DNA from: JACZST01 sp964195155
GTDB lineage: Bacteria > Actinomycetota > Acidimicrobiia > Spongiisociales > UBA5794
NCBI GenBank assembly: GCA_964195155.1
Contig: CAXMOP010000051.1
Location: 1-23,077 of the forward strand
DNA: 23,077 nt
Direction: 5' to 3'
Part shown: positions 14,493 through 21,824 of the stretch, piece after piece
How positions within the stretch are numbered: position 1 is the first letter of the stretch
Layout of the letters: the number at the start of each line of letters is the position of its first letter
The notes under the pieces: model-generated
Databases searched by the model: none
Told to the model about the DNA's origin: nothing
The model's input: only the letters and a program-made list of their open reading frames with translations
Made by a program: the position numbers and the translations under genes

Positions 14493-15683
14493 ATGACCGA
14501 CAAGACCGCCTTCCTACGCACCGAGCTCGACGCCCTCCAGGAACAGGGCCTGCGCAACACGATCAGCATCCTCGACGGTCCGCAGGGACCGTGGCTTTCG
14601 GTGGACGGGCGGGAAGTCTTGAATTTCTGCTCCAACAACTATCTCGGCCTGGCCAACGACGACCGGTTGGTCGCCGCGGCCAAAGCGGCGCTCGATCGAT
14701 ACGGGGTCGGTCCGGGGGCGGTGCGCACGATCGCGGGGACGATGACGATCCACGAAGAACTCGAGGCGGCACTCTCCCGCTTCAAGGGCGTCGAAGCGGC
14801 TCTCTCCTTCCAATCCGGGTTCGTCGCCAACCTGGCGGTGATCCCGGCGCTAGTCGGCGATGGCGACGTCATCATCTCCGACGAGCTCAACCACGCGTCG
14901 ATTGTCGACGGCATCCGCCTGGCCAAGGCCGGGCGCAAGATCTACCCGCACGGCGACGTCGACGCCCTCTCCGACCGGCTCGCCGAGGCCAGGTCCGAGG
15001 GGGCCAACCGGATCTTGGTCATCAGCGACGGTGTGTTCTCGATGGACGGCGACATCGCCCCACTCGATCGCATCGTCGCCGCCGCAGACGAGCACGACGC
15101 CATGGTGATGGTCGATGACGCACACGGCGAGGGCGTGCTCGGGCGCGGCGGGCGCGGGATTGTCGACCACTTCGACCTGCACGACCGCGTCGACGTCGAG
15201 GTCGGCACCATGTCGAAGGCGTTCGGCGCCATCGGCGGCTACGTCGCGGGCAGCATCGAGTTGATTGAATGGCTGCGCCAGCGCGGCCGGCCGTTCCTCT
15301 TCTCCTCAGCCCTCACTCCACCGGATGTTGCCGCCTGCATTGCCGCCGTCGAGACCCTGGAGGAATCCACCGAGTTGGTCGACCGGCTGTGGGACAACGC
15401 CGCTCGCTTCAAAGAGACGATGTCGGCCGCCGGATTCGACCTTGGCCTCTCCGAGACCCCGATCACCCCGGTGATGCTTGGCGACGAACACCTGGCCAGG
15501 AAGTTCTCCAGGATCCTGCTCGACGAGCACAACGTGTTCGCTCAGGCCATCGCATTCCCAACGGTTGCGACCGGGATGGCCAGGATCCGGGTGATGATCT
15601 CGGCGGCTCACTCCGAGCCCGACCTGGCGGCCGGCGCCGCCGCCTTCGCCGCGGTCGGCAAGCAGCTCGGCGTGGTCGGCTAA
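14493..15683 (+). CDS. kbl: glycine C-acetyltransferase (2-amino-3-ketobutyrate CoA ligase)
   Basis: The 396-residue PLP enzyme cleaves 2-amino-3-ketobutyrate with CoA to glycine and acetyl-CoA, completing the two-step threonine breakdown begun by Tdh. It belongs to the alpha-oxoamine synthase family. The PLP lysine is Lys242 (TMSKAFGAIGGY), the cofactor Asp208 and His211 lie in VDDAHGEG, and His134 in NHAS stacks on the ring. The length is normal for Kbl. The start has a clear Shine-Dalgarno sequence (ggagg) and follows tdh by 10 bp. Related enzymes (BioF, serine palmitoyltransferase) share these motifs, but operon context points to Kbl. Its stop codon overlaps the stop of the convergent membrane-protein gene. 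Confidence 0.95.
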   Translation: MTDKTAFLRTELDALQEQGLRNTISILDGPQGPWLSVDGREVLNFCSNNYLGLANDDRLVAAAKAALDRYGVGPGAVRTIAGTMTIHEELEAALSRFKGVEAALSFQSGFVANLAVIPALVGDGDVIISDELNHASIVDGIRLAKAGRKIYPHGDVDALSDRLAEARSEGANRILVISDGVFSMDGDIAPLDRIVAAADEHDAMVMVDDAHGEGVLGRGGRGIVDHFDLHDRVDVEVGTMSKAFGAIGGYVAGSIELIEWLRQRGRPFLFSSALTPPDVAACIAAVETLEESTELVDRLWDNAARFKETMSAAGFDLGLSETPITPVMLGDEHLARKFSRILLDEHNVFAQAIAFPTVATGMARIRVMISAAHSEPDLAAGAAAFAAVGKQLGVVG

Positions 15684-16429
15684 CCCTCGGATGTCGCCTG
15701 TTGGGCGCGATGCACCGACGGGCCCGGGTCGGTGACGATGATCCGGTACCCGGCCCAGATAAGGATCAGCCCAATCAGCTCGGACACATAGAGCAGCTCG
15801 AGGCGCCCGGCGCGGGCGAGCGCGCCGCCAAGCGCCGGCAGAATCGCACCGAAGGCGATGGCCACGTTGCCACGCACCCTCCGGCCGGTCCCGACATCGG
15901 TCCGGTAATACTTCCACGCCGACCAGATGGCCCCGCCAACCAGCCAGAACACGGCGTACAGGTTCACCAGCGGGGTGAGCAGGCGGACCCATCCCCATTC
16001 GATGACGTCGCCCGAGAGCTGGTACGGCTCGGCGGCGGCCGCATCGACGGGCACGAACAGGACGATGACGGTGGCGATCGTGAGGTAGACGAGCAAAGCC
16101 CTGGTGAGTCGATCTGCGGTCTTGGGCGACACCAGCAGGTACACCACGCCCTGGGCGAGGAACACGCCGCCCATCAGGGCTCCCGTGATGTACCAGAGGC
16201 GGAATATCGGCTCGCTCCAGCCGAACACCGTGGCCAGGCTCTCGGCAAGCGTTCCCAGCCCGTACGTGGTGACGCCGATGGTCCACCACATGAGGTACCT
16301 GGCGTTTGGCTTCGATCGCCAGTGACGGAACAGGACCACGGCGAAGGCTGCGGCGACCACGGTGGTCACCAGCGGCAGGTAGTCGACGACCGTTCTTTCC
16401 ATGGAGGGCAACGCATTCTCGTCTTTCAC
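15680..16429 (-). CDS. seven-transmembrane protein of unknown function
   Basis: The 249-residue product has about seven hydrophobic segments, near residues 18-35, 43-62, 76-98, 108-127, 149-172, 188-210 and 213-232, with short loops. Basic residues lie mainly after TM1 (RHWRSKPNAR) and between TM5 and TM6 (KYYRTDVGTGRRVRG). The layout resembles 7-TM sensor domains of some histidine kinases, but no kinase or other cytoplasmic domain is attached. I do not recognise a family. The GTG at 16427-16429 is the longest start; the ATG at 16402 (MERTVVDYLP) is an equally plausible one. Neither has a good ribosome-binding site. Its stop overlaps the kbl stop on the opposite strand. Confidence 0.75.
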   Translation of the reverse strand: MKDENALPSMERTVVDYLPLVTTVVAAAFAVVLFRHWRSKPNARYLMWWTIGVTTYGLGTLAESLATVFGWSEPIFRLWYITGALMGGVFLAQGVVYLLVSPKTADRLTRALLVYLTIATVIVLFVPVDAAAAEPYQLSGDVIEWGWVRLLTPLVNLYAVFWLVGGAIWSAWKYYRTDVGTGRRVRGNVAIAFGAILPALGGALARAGRLELLYVSELIGLILIWAGYRIIVTDPGPSVHRAQQATSEG

Positions 16430-16458
16430 GACCCCGACAGGAAGTCGGGTCCGGGGTC
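16430..16458. other. nested stem-loop in a divergent intergenic region
   Basis: Two competing hairpins share this segment: an outer gaccccg/cggggtc (16430-16436 with 16452-16458) and an inner cccgac/gtcggg (16433-16438 with 16444-16449, loop aggaa). The segment abuts the GTG start of the 7-TM gene and lies upstream of the YbhN-like gene. It may be part of an untranslated leader if the 7-TM gene really starts at 16402. Confidence 0.3.
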
Positions 16459-16506
16459 TTTGAGCGCTCGACTCACTAGTTTGTTGGGTTCGGGGGACGC
16501 ATTTCT

Positions 16507-17556
16507 ATGTCGCACGACTCTCAAGAGACCGAGGCTCAGCCGTTCGCATGGGGACGGCTCTTGCTGAGAGCCGCCTTCCTGGCGGTCGGTGGGCTCTCGC
16601 TGTACTTCTTTCTGCCCACGCTTCTCGAGCTCTTCGAACAGGCGCCGCAGCTGGAGAACGTGCAGTGGCGGTGGTTCTTCCTGATGGCCGGGCTGATGTC
16701 GGGGGCGTTTGCGGCGCTGTGGGCGCTCACGCGCATCGCAGTTCCCGGGATCCCGTGGTTCGTCGCCGCCACGTCGCAGCTGACGTCAAACGCCGCGGTC
16801 AAGGTGACGCCCGGTGGGATCGTCGCCGGCGGCGCGTTCTACTTTCGGATGCTTGCCGTCTCGGGAGTCCCGATGCAGCACGCTGCCGCCGCGCTTGCCG
16901 CAGTCGGGGTGCTGTCGAACCTGGTCCTGTTTGCCTTGCCGGCCGTGGCGCTGGTCATCGCGGCGATCTCGGCACCGATTCCCCAGGGCATGGTCCCGGT
17001 GGCGGTTGCGGGGACCGTGCTCTTCGTGGCGATGTTCACCGCGACGGTCGTGCTGGTCCGATACGACCGTCCCCTGCACTTCATGGGACGGATCGTGGAA
17101 TCGATGGTGGCTTGGAGCGCCCGGCGGTTCAAGAAGGATTGGTCGTTCACCGAGACGGCGCTCGTCGAAAGCCGCGACACCGTGGTGAAGTCGCTGGGCA
17201 AGCGCTGGCAGCGGGCCCTCGGCTTTGCGGTGCTCAATTGGCTGCTCGACTACGCCACGCTGGTCGTGGCACTGATCGCGATCGGGGCGGAGCCGAGGGT
17301 CAGCCTGGTGATGCTGGCCTTCGCCGGAGCCGCTGTGCTGGGGATGATCCCACTCACCCCGGGCGGGCTCGGCTTCGTCGAGGCGGGCCTGGTCGGCTTG
17401 CTCACGATCTCCGGCATCCCGGCCGGCGACGCCCTGCTCGCCACCCTGGCGTACCGGTTGTTCCAGTTCTGGCTGCCCATCCCGGCCGGGCTGGTCGCCT
17501 ACATCCTGTTCCGTGGCCGCTACGGCAAGTTGTCCGAGCTTCCCGAGTTGGCCTGA
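16507..17556 (+). CDS. YbhN/UPF0104 family (LPG-synthase-type transmembrane) protein
   Basis: The 349-residue integral membrane protein has about eight hydrophobic segments and matches the transmembrane region shared by lysylphosphatidylglycerol synthases/flippases and the UPF0104 (YbhN, AglD) group. Diagnostic pieces are the TSNAAVKVTPGGIVAGG segment near residues 93-109, PLTPGGLGFVEAGLVGLL near 278-295, and a final YRLFQFWLPIPAG. The C-terminal synthetase domain of MprF is absent, so this is the stand-alone form, probably handling a lipid or lipid-linked glycan. The first 16 residues are polar and cytoplasmic. A gene for an F420-type enzyme follows after 6 bp, suggesting co-transcription. 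Confidence 0.88.
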   Translation: MSHDSQETEAQPFAWGRLLLRAAFLAVGGLSLYFFLPTLLELFEQAPQLENVQWRWFFLMAGLMSGAFAALWALTRIAVPGIPWFVAATSQLTSNAAVKVTPGGIVAGGAFYFRMLAVSGVPMQHAAAALAAVGVLSNLVLFALPAVALVIAAISAPIPQGMVPVAVAGTVLFVAMFTATVVLVRYDRPLHFMGRIVESMVAWSARRFKKDWSFTETALVESRDTVVKSLGKRWQRALGFAVLNWLLDYATLVVALIAIGAEPRVSLVMLAFAGAAVLGMIPLTPGGLGFVEAGLVGLLTISGIPAGDALLATLAYRLFQFWLPIPAGLVAYILFRGRYGKLSELPELA

Positions 17557-17562
17557 CAAGCA

Positions 17563-17982
17563 ATGCGGCTCGACGAATCCGAAGCCTGGCAGCGGGTTGC
17601 CGATGCGGAACACGGCGTGCTCGGCACCCTTCACGCCGAGCGCGGGGTCGACCTGGTCCCGGTCGTGTACGCCATCGCTGAAGAGCACACGATCTTCATC
17701 CCGGTCGACACGGTGAAGCCAAAAGCCACCACCCGCCTGCAGCGCGTCGAGAACATTCGCAACGACCCTCGGTGCACCCTGCTCGTCGAGCACTACGACA
17801 ACGACTGGTCCCGGCTGTGGTGGGTCCGCATCAACGGTGAGGGCAGCGAGGCGGTGCTCGAAGACCTCGACCGGTTCCTTCCGCTGCTGGCGGATCGGTA
17901 TCCACCGTATTCCGACCCGACCTCGATCGCCGGCGGGATCGTGATCCGGCCCCTCGAGATCACCGGGTGGGCGGCGGGGTAG
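17563..17982 (+). CDS. PPOX-class probable F420-dependent enzyme, Rv0121 type
   Basis: The 139-residue product fits the split-barrel flavin/deazaflavin-binding fold of the pyridoxamine-phosphate-oxidase-like superfamily. The subgroup marker is the central block LLVEHYDNDWSRLWWVR near residues 72-88, preceded by FIPVDTVKPKATTRLQRVENIRNDPR, which matches the Rv0121 subfamily. These proteins are expected to bind coenzyme F420, but substrates are unknown. The ATG follows the upstream gene by 6 bp without a ribosome-binding site, so translation is likely coupled. F420 use supports an actinobacterial host. Confidence 0.88.
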   Translation: MRLDESEAWQRVADAEHGVLGTLHAERGVDLVPVVYAIAEEHTIFIPVDTVKPKATTRLQRVENIRNDPRCTLLVEHYDNDWSRLWWVRINGEGSEAVLEDLDRFLPLLADRYPPYSDPTSIAGGIVIRPLEITGWAAG

Positions 17983-18011
17983 TGGCATGGTGTGGGCGGC
18001 GTGGTAGCAGG

Positions 18012-18017
18012 TAACGT
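18012..18017 (+). promoter_or_regulatory. -10 element of the MFS gene
   Basis: TAACGT fits TANNNT and lies 7 nt before the ATG at 18025. It falls inside the in-frame upstream extension that begins at 17992, which argues against that longer start. Confidence 0.45.
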
Positions 18018-18024
18018 CCGCGGG

Positions 18025-19266
18025 ATGGCCAACTATCGGGTGTACTGGTCGCTCGTCCGTGACAACGCCGACTTTCGTCGGCTCTATCTGGCCAGGCTCA
18101 TCTCATTTGCCGGTGACTGGTTCCTGGTCGTCCCGCTGATTGGGTTGGTCTACGAGGCGTCCGGGTCACCGCTTGCCGCCGCCGCTGTACTCGCCGCCCA
18201 GGCGCTCCCGGCATTGCTGCTGGCACCGGTGACCGGGGTTGCCGCCGACCGATTCGATCGCAAGAAGATCCTCGTCATCTCCGACCTGATACGCGCCGGC
18301 CTGGCGCTGAGCCTGTTAGCCGTCGACGCGGTCGACGCGATCTGGTTCCCCCTCCTGATCGTCGCGTTGGAGGGAGCAGGGGCGGCGTTCTTCTACCCGG
18401 CGTCGGGTAGTGCATTGCCGAACGTCGTCTCCGAAGAGGAATTGGCCCCGGCCAACGTGCTGATGTCCTCGGCGTGGGGGGCAATGCTGGCGCTTGGTGC
18501 TGCCCTCGGCGGCCTCTTCGCCGCCGCCGTCTCGCGCGACGCCGCTTTCGTGGTCAACGCCGCCACGTTCATGGTGTCGGCGATCCTGGTGGCCCGCATC
18601 GGTCGCAGGCTGCAGGAACCGGTGCGAACCGCAACCGAGGGATATCTCGAGTCGACCAAGGATGCGCTGCGGTACGCGGTGTCGGATCGCTCGGTGACTG
18701 CGCTCCTCACCTCGAAAGCGGTCCATGCGCTGACCTCCGGCGGAGCCGTCGGGTTGTTTGCGGTCATCGCTTTCACGCTGTACGACGCGGGCGACGGGGG
18801 CACCGGTGTCCTGTTCGGGGCCCGCGGGCTTGGCAATCTCATTGGCCCGATTGTTGCGTTCCGTCTGGTGGGCTCTTCGGATCGTCGGATCCTCGGCTCG
18901 ATCGGTTATGCCATGGCCCTCTGGGGCGTTGCGTACCTGGTCGTTGGGGTTGCCCCGGGACTGGCTCTCGCTGCGGTGGCGATCATGATCGGGCACATGG
19001 GCGGCGGCACCCAGTTCACGTTCTCGACGTACGGCCTGCAGGAGCTGAGCCCGGATCAGATCAGGGGACGGATCTTCGCCCTCGACTTCGGCCTCGACAC
19101 GCTGGCCATCGCGGTCTCTGCGCTCACCGTCGGCGCCCTGGCGCAATTCGTGCCGATCCGGGTGCTGATCCTCGGGCTTGGAGCGACGGCGTTGGTATTC
19201 GGCGTTGCCTGGGCACGGGTCACTCGTTCCTACTGGGCCGAGATCGAGTTCCGTTCCCAGGGGTGA
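18025..19266 (+). CDS. MFS transporter (EntS/MFS_3-like exporter)
   Basis: The 413-residue product is a major facilitator protein with 10-12 hydrophobic segments. The N-terminal pattern (FRRLYLARLISFAGDWFLVVPL), the conserved loop after TM2 (GVAADRFDRKK, residues 74-84) and the mid-protein REP-like region before SVTALL are typical of the MFS_3 group. That group includes the enterobactin exporter EntS and many uncharacterised drug or metabolite exporters. The second-half signature is DQIRGRIFALDFGLDT near residue 345. The frame opens at 17992, but the ATG at 18025 has the family start and a -10 7 nt upstream. Substrate cannot be inferred. No siderophore genes are nearby. Confidence 0.9.
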   Translation: MANYRVYWSLVRDNADFRRLYLARLISFAGDWFLVVPLIGLVYEASGSPLAAAAVLAAQALPALLLAPVTGVAADRFDRKKILVISDLIRAGLALSLLAVDAVDAIWFPLLIVALEGAGAAFFYPASGSALPNVVSEEELAPANVLMSSAWGAMLALGAALGGLFAAAVSRDAAFVVNAATFMVSAILVARIGRRLQEPVRTATEGYLESTKDALRYAVSDRSVTALLTSKAVHALTSGGAVGLFAVIAFTLYDAGDGGTGVLFGARGLGNLIGPIVAFRLVGSSDRRILGSIGYAMALWGVAYLVVGVAPGLALAAVAIMIGHMGGGTQFTFSTYGLQELSPDQIRGRIFALDFGLDTLAIAVSALTVGALAQFVPIRVLILGLGATALVFGVAWARVTRSYWAEIEFRSQG

Positions 19267-19273
19267 GCCCGGA

Positions 19274-19279
19274 TAGAGT
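19274..19279 (+). promoter_or_regulatory. -10-like element before the DUF5519 gene
   Basis: TAGAGT lies 8 nt before the ATG at 19288, fitting the leaderless arrangement seen elsewhere. A ggag at 19280-19283 could instead act as a short ribosome-binding site on a transcript coming from the MFS gene. Confidence 0.3.
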
Positions 19280-19287
19280 GGAGCACC

Positions 19288-19743
19288 ATGGCCGACTTCA
19301 CCTTGCCGCAACGAGCGGGGGACCCCCCACAGGTCAACCCCGGAATGCCCCACCTGCAGCTGACCGACAACGCCGGCGATGAGCTCTATTCGCAGTTCGC
19401 CGACTGGCTGTTCACCCTCGACCATGTCGAGGAGGACCGCAGCCGGGTGTCGATTCCCAGCTCGCGGGCGGCATGGATCAGGGAGGCGCCGGTGAACCCG
19501 CTCGCCCAGCGGGAGTTCACCCACATCCACACCGAGCCCGGGCCCGGCAGCCAGCACCTATCCCTACCCAAACCCGACGCCGACGAAGTGCTGGCCAAAG
19601 GGTGGGGGATCGAGCATCCCACCAACCCGTACATCCACGATTTCGAGCTGTTGATGATCTACGCCCCCCGAACCGAAGAGGACTTCGCGGCGGTGAAGAT
19701 GATCGTTACCCGCGCCTACGAATGGACGCTGCAGAGCGGGTAG
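19288..19743 (+). CDS. DUF5519 (luciferase-domain-like) protein
   Basis: The 151-residue protein carries the conserved block REFTHIHTEPGPGSQHLSLPKPDADEVLAKGWG near residues 72-104, followed by HP and a terminal region with bulky aromatics (YAPRTEEDF). This is the pattern of the DUF5519 family, sometimes labelled luciferase domain. The name does not imply light emission. It is expected to be cytoplasmic, with no signal peptide or membrane segment. It begins 21 bp after the MFS gene on the same strand. Its stop lies 6 bp from the end of the convergent Tad operon, with no hairpin between them. Function unknown. Confidence 0.8.
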   Translation: MADFTLPQRAGDPPQVNPGMPHLQLTDNAGDELYSQFADWLFTLDHVEEDRSRVSIPSSRAAWIREAPVNPLAQREFTHIHTEPGPGSQHLSLPKPDADEVLAKGWGIEHPTNPYIHDFELLMIYAPRTEEDFAAVKMIVTRAYEWTLQSG

Positions 19744-19749
19744 CCGCGC

Positions 19750-20142
19750 TCACCCACGCCGTGGCGCGGCACATGCCTCCACCGAAACCGTCGTTGGACC
19801 GACCCCGACGGCGGAAAGGATCCTCGGCTGGTACTCATCGGTGATGGTGACGCACACGAGTGTCGGGTTCGCCGTTGCACTTGCGCTCCTGCCGGGCCTC
19901 GATCGGGCAGCCAATGCCGACTCGACGGCGGCCAGCTCGGCACGCGGGACATCGAGGCGCAGTTCACCGTTGTAGTCGGCGGCGATCACCGAGGCTCCCG
20001 CCTCGGCCCCAACATCGGCTGAGAAGGCCGCCTCGCGGTAGGTGGCTGCCAGCAGGGTGACGTCGAGGGCGAGACCGACCACAACAAGGCCGACGAATAT
20101 CAGTGCCGCCAGGAAGGGGAGCATCGAGCCTTGTTCGCTCAC
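19750..20142 (-). CDS. TadG/TadE-like pilus-assembly pseudopilin (last gene of the Tad operon)
   Basis: The 130-residue product starts MSEQGSMLPF and has one N-terminal transmembrane helix (residues 7-27), followed by an extracytoplasmic domain of about 100 residues with two cysteines (LVCVTI and VEACAAP). The short leader ending in Gly before a hydrophobic helix is prepilin-like, but the Glu expected at +5 is replaced by Phe (G/SMLPF). TadG-like proteins of actinobacterial Tad systems have this shape. The GTG start overlaps the preceding stop by 4 bp (GTGA). No von Willebrand domain is present, unlike long TadG proteins. Confidence 0.75.
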   Translation of the reverse strand: MSEQGSMLPFLAALIFVGLVVVGLALDVTLLAATYREAAFSADVGAEAGASVIAADYNGELRLDVPRAELAAVESALAARSRPGRSASATANPTLVCVTITDEYQPRILSAVGVGPTTVSVEACAAPRRG

Positions 20143-20498
20143 GGCACACTCCGGAACTCGCTGATCGGCACCACCGCCCGACCGCTGACGGTACGCCGGA
20201 CCGGTGACCCCTCGGGCCCGATCAGGCTGACCTCAACCGCCACGACGACGGTGATGCCACCGTCGGTCGCCGCAGCCTCGACCATGGCGCCCGGGGCAAG
20301 GCCGATGGCGATCCGTTCCGCATCGGACGCGTCGCCGTGGCGGGCAGCCCAGGTTGCGGCATATCGTGCCGTCTCTTCTGCTTCGGTAGCCGCCGCGCTC
20401 AGGCGCCCGACGGTTACCAGCGACTGCCCGACCATGATCACGACGAGGAAACCGACGGCGAGGGTTCCCAGCAGCGTGGTTCCGCGTTGACCCGTCAT
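20139..20498 (-). CDS. TadE/TadF-like pseudopilin
   Basis: The 119-residue product begins MTGQRGTTLLGTLAV, with a short basic leader ending in RG followed by one transmembrane helix (residues 7-28) and a small soluble domain. The position of the prepilin Glu is Gly (G/TTLLG), so processing or methylation by the prepilin peptidase may differ. The open frame extends to 20573, but the ATG at 20496-20498 overlaps the preceding stop by 4 bp (ATGA) and matches the neighbouring pseudopilins. It is likely a minor pilin or assembly factor at the membrane. Confidence 0.75.
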   Translation of the reverse strand: MTGQRGTTLLGTLAVGFLVVIMVGQSLVTVGRLSAAATEAEETARYAATWAARHGDASDAERIAIGLAPGAMVEAAATDGGITVVVAVEVSLIGPEGSPVRRTVSGRAVVPISEFRSVP

Positions 20499-20902
20499 GG
20501 TGGGACCGAAATCGCAGCCGTCGACTCGACGTGGATCACGACCGGTATGAGATCGGGCCCGGGTGGTGCCCACGTAATCGTGGCCTGGACCTCGACGTCT
20601 TCTGCAACCAGCCGCACTGTTGCTTCGACACCCTCGGCGCCCGGAACCACCCGTTCGAGCTCCGCTCTCAGGCGCTCCTCGACCTGGACAAGATCCGCTG
20701 CCGGGCGAGCCGCTCTCCGGGCCGCGGCATCCACCGCGGTCTCGGCGACCTCCCTGGCAACGAGGACAAACGCCAGCTGCACGATGATGACGAGCAGCAT
20801 GAAGAAGACCGCCATGGCGGCAAGTGATTCAATGATCACCACTCCGCGCTGGTTCCCCGTCAGGAGAAGAACCCGGTCATCTGAGCGACAATGCTCGTCC
20901 AC
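20495..20902 (-). CDS. TadE-like pseudopilin (start uncertain; CTG at 20863 likely)
   Basis: The core begins TGNQRG and then VVIIESLAAMAVFFMLL, a prepilin pattern with cleavage after Gly, Glu at +5 and a single transmembrane helix. An alpha-helical, Ala/Arg-rich segment and a small beta domain follow. The longest start, a GTG at 20900-20902, would overlap the flp gene by 43 bp and add an odd MDEHCRSDDR leader. A CTG at 20861-20863 would give (M)TGNQRG, nearly the leader of the next gene, and a 4-bp CTGA overlap with the flp stop like the other junctions. Both choices yield the same mature protein. Confidence 0.75.
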   Translation of the reverse strand: MDEHCRSDDRVLLLTGNQRGVVIIESLAAMAVFFMLLVIIVQLAFVLVAREVAETAVDAAARRAARPAADLVQVEERLRAELERVVPGAEGVEATVRLVAEDVEVQATITWAPPGPDLIPVVIHVESTAAISVPP

Positions 20903-21015
20903 ACGTCACTCGCGGCACCGCGAACCTGAGGGATCAGCATCGCGACAACCAGCACCGCGATCGTCGCCAGCCCAAGCCATTCGACCGTCGTTGATCCTCG
21001 CTCGTTGCTCCGCAC
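20860..21015 (-). CDS. flp: Flp-type IVb pilin (short pilin subunit)
   Basis: This short 51-residue frame reads MRSNERG and then STTVEWLGLATIAVLVVAMLIPQ, a type IVb prepilin. The leader ends in Gly, Glu sits at +5 of the mature protein, and one hydrophobic helix and a short tail (VWTSIVAQMTGFFS) follow. The GTG at 21013-21015 is chosen because AAGGAGGT lies 4 nt upstream. An ATG at 21031-21033 gives six extra residues and a 4-bp overlap with the TadC stop. The position between tadC and the TadE-like genes agrees with a major pilin subunit. At this size it is easily missed by gene callers. Confidence 0.85.
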   Translation of the reverse strand: MRSNERGSTTVEWLGLATIAVLVVAMLIPQVRGAASDVWTSIVAQMTGFFS

Positions 21016-21019
21016 GTTC

Positions 21020-21027
21020 ACCTCCTT
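21020..21027 (-). promoter_or_regulatory. strong ribosome-binding site for the Flp pilin
   Basis: AAGGAGGT on the minus strand, 4 nt before the GTG at 21015, is the only strong ribosome-binding site seen inside the Tad operon. The other genes rely on stop/start overlaps. It would give the pilin extra translation relative to its assembly proteins. Confidence 0.7.
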
Positions 21028-21029
21028 CC

Positions 21030-21824
21030 TCATGGGTTGCCCGCCAGGCCTCGCAGCCCGGCAAGAGTCGGGTACAGCAGAAAGAGCAGTGTGACCGGCA
21101 CCATGAGGGCCAGCACTGGACCGTAGGTGGCAAGGGCCCGCCGCCCACCCTCGGCAGTGAGATCACGCCCGAGAGCCGCTCGATAATCGGCGCTGAGCTC
21201 GGTCAGCGCCTCCGCCAGACGCCCTCCGGTGTCGTGGGCATGGGCGAGCAGGGTGTACAGGCGCTGTGCCTCGTCGTGGGCAGTGCTCCGGCCGGCTTGC
21301 TGCAAGGCCTCGGTGAGGCTGAGGCCGTCCGCATGTGCGGTGGACACTGCTGCGAATTCCTCCGCGGCCACCCCCGCGGACGAGTCGACGAGCTGAGCAA
21401 TGGCCGTGCCCACTGATTCGCCTGCGATCACATGAAGCGCAAGCGAGTCCGCGACCACCGGCAACTCGAACCTGAGGCGCCGGCCGCGACGCTGGAGGGA
21501 GGTTGACCGGTGCATGCCGACGAGAAGCCAACCGGCGACGGCGCCGAGTGCCGCGACGGGAAGCACCGAGCGGCCGGGGCCGGTTACGAAGAGATCGCCT
21601 TGCGCCAACAGGGCGCCGGCAAGACCACCGGCGGCCGCGCCGACGATGCGACCGCTCGACTGCGCCCGCATCACCCACTCCATGATCACCTGGGTACGAC
21701 CCGCCACAACGGCGCTGGTCGGTTTGAGGTAGTCGCCCACCCTGGCGCTGATCCTGGACCCGCGCGGGTACGACACCGCGAGGAAGACGGCTGCCGCACC
21801 GAGGAGCGCAACTCCGTATCTCAC
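21030..21824 (-). CDS. tadC: TadC-like inner-membrane pilus-assembly protein (T2SF domain)
   Basis: The 264-residue product has N-terminal hydrophobic segments (near 5-22 and 58-95), a cytoplasmic T2SF/GspF domain of about 120 residues and a C-terminal transmembrane pair. The T2SF core shows FELPVVADSLALHVIAGES and AEALTELSADYRA. The end YGPVLALMVPVTLLFLLYPTLAG is typical of TadB/TadC proteins. The frame runs back to 21989, but the GTG at 21822-21824 overlaps the TadB stop by 4 bp (GTGA). It should form the membrane platform with TadB and engage the TadA ATPase. Confidence 0.88.
   Translation of the reverse strand: MRYGVALLGAAAVFLAVSYPRGSRISARVGDYLKPTSAVVAGRTQVIMEWVMRAQSSGRIVGAAAGGLAGALLAQGDLFVTGPGRSVLPVAALGAVAGWLLVGMHRSTSLQRRGRRLRFELPVVADSLALHVIAGESVGTAIAQLVDSSAGVAAEEFAAVSTAHADGLSLTEALQQAGRSTAHDEAQRLYTLLAHAHDTGGRLAEALTELSADYRAALGRDLTAEGGRRALATYGPVLALMVPVTLLFLLYPTLAGLRGLAGNP

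Noticed and set aside
12923..14638. 571-residue minus-strand frame over tdh and the secreted-protein gene
   Set aside because: It is low-complexity, Arg/Gly/Asp-rich shadow coding opposite clear genes. Long antisense frames are expected at this GC content.
15269..16567. 432-residue plus-strand frame across kbl and the 7-TM gene
   Set aside because: It covers the ends of two supported genes in the wrong frame, and its composition is typical of a shadow frame.
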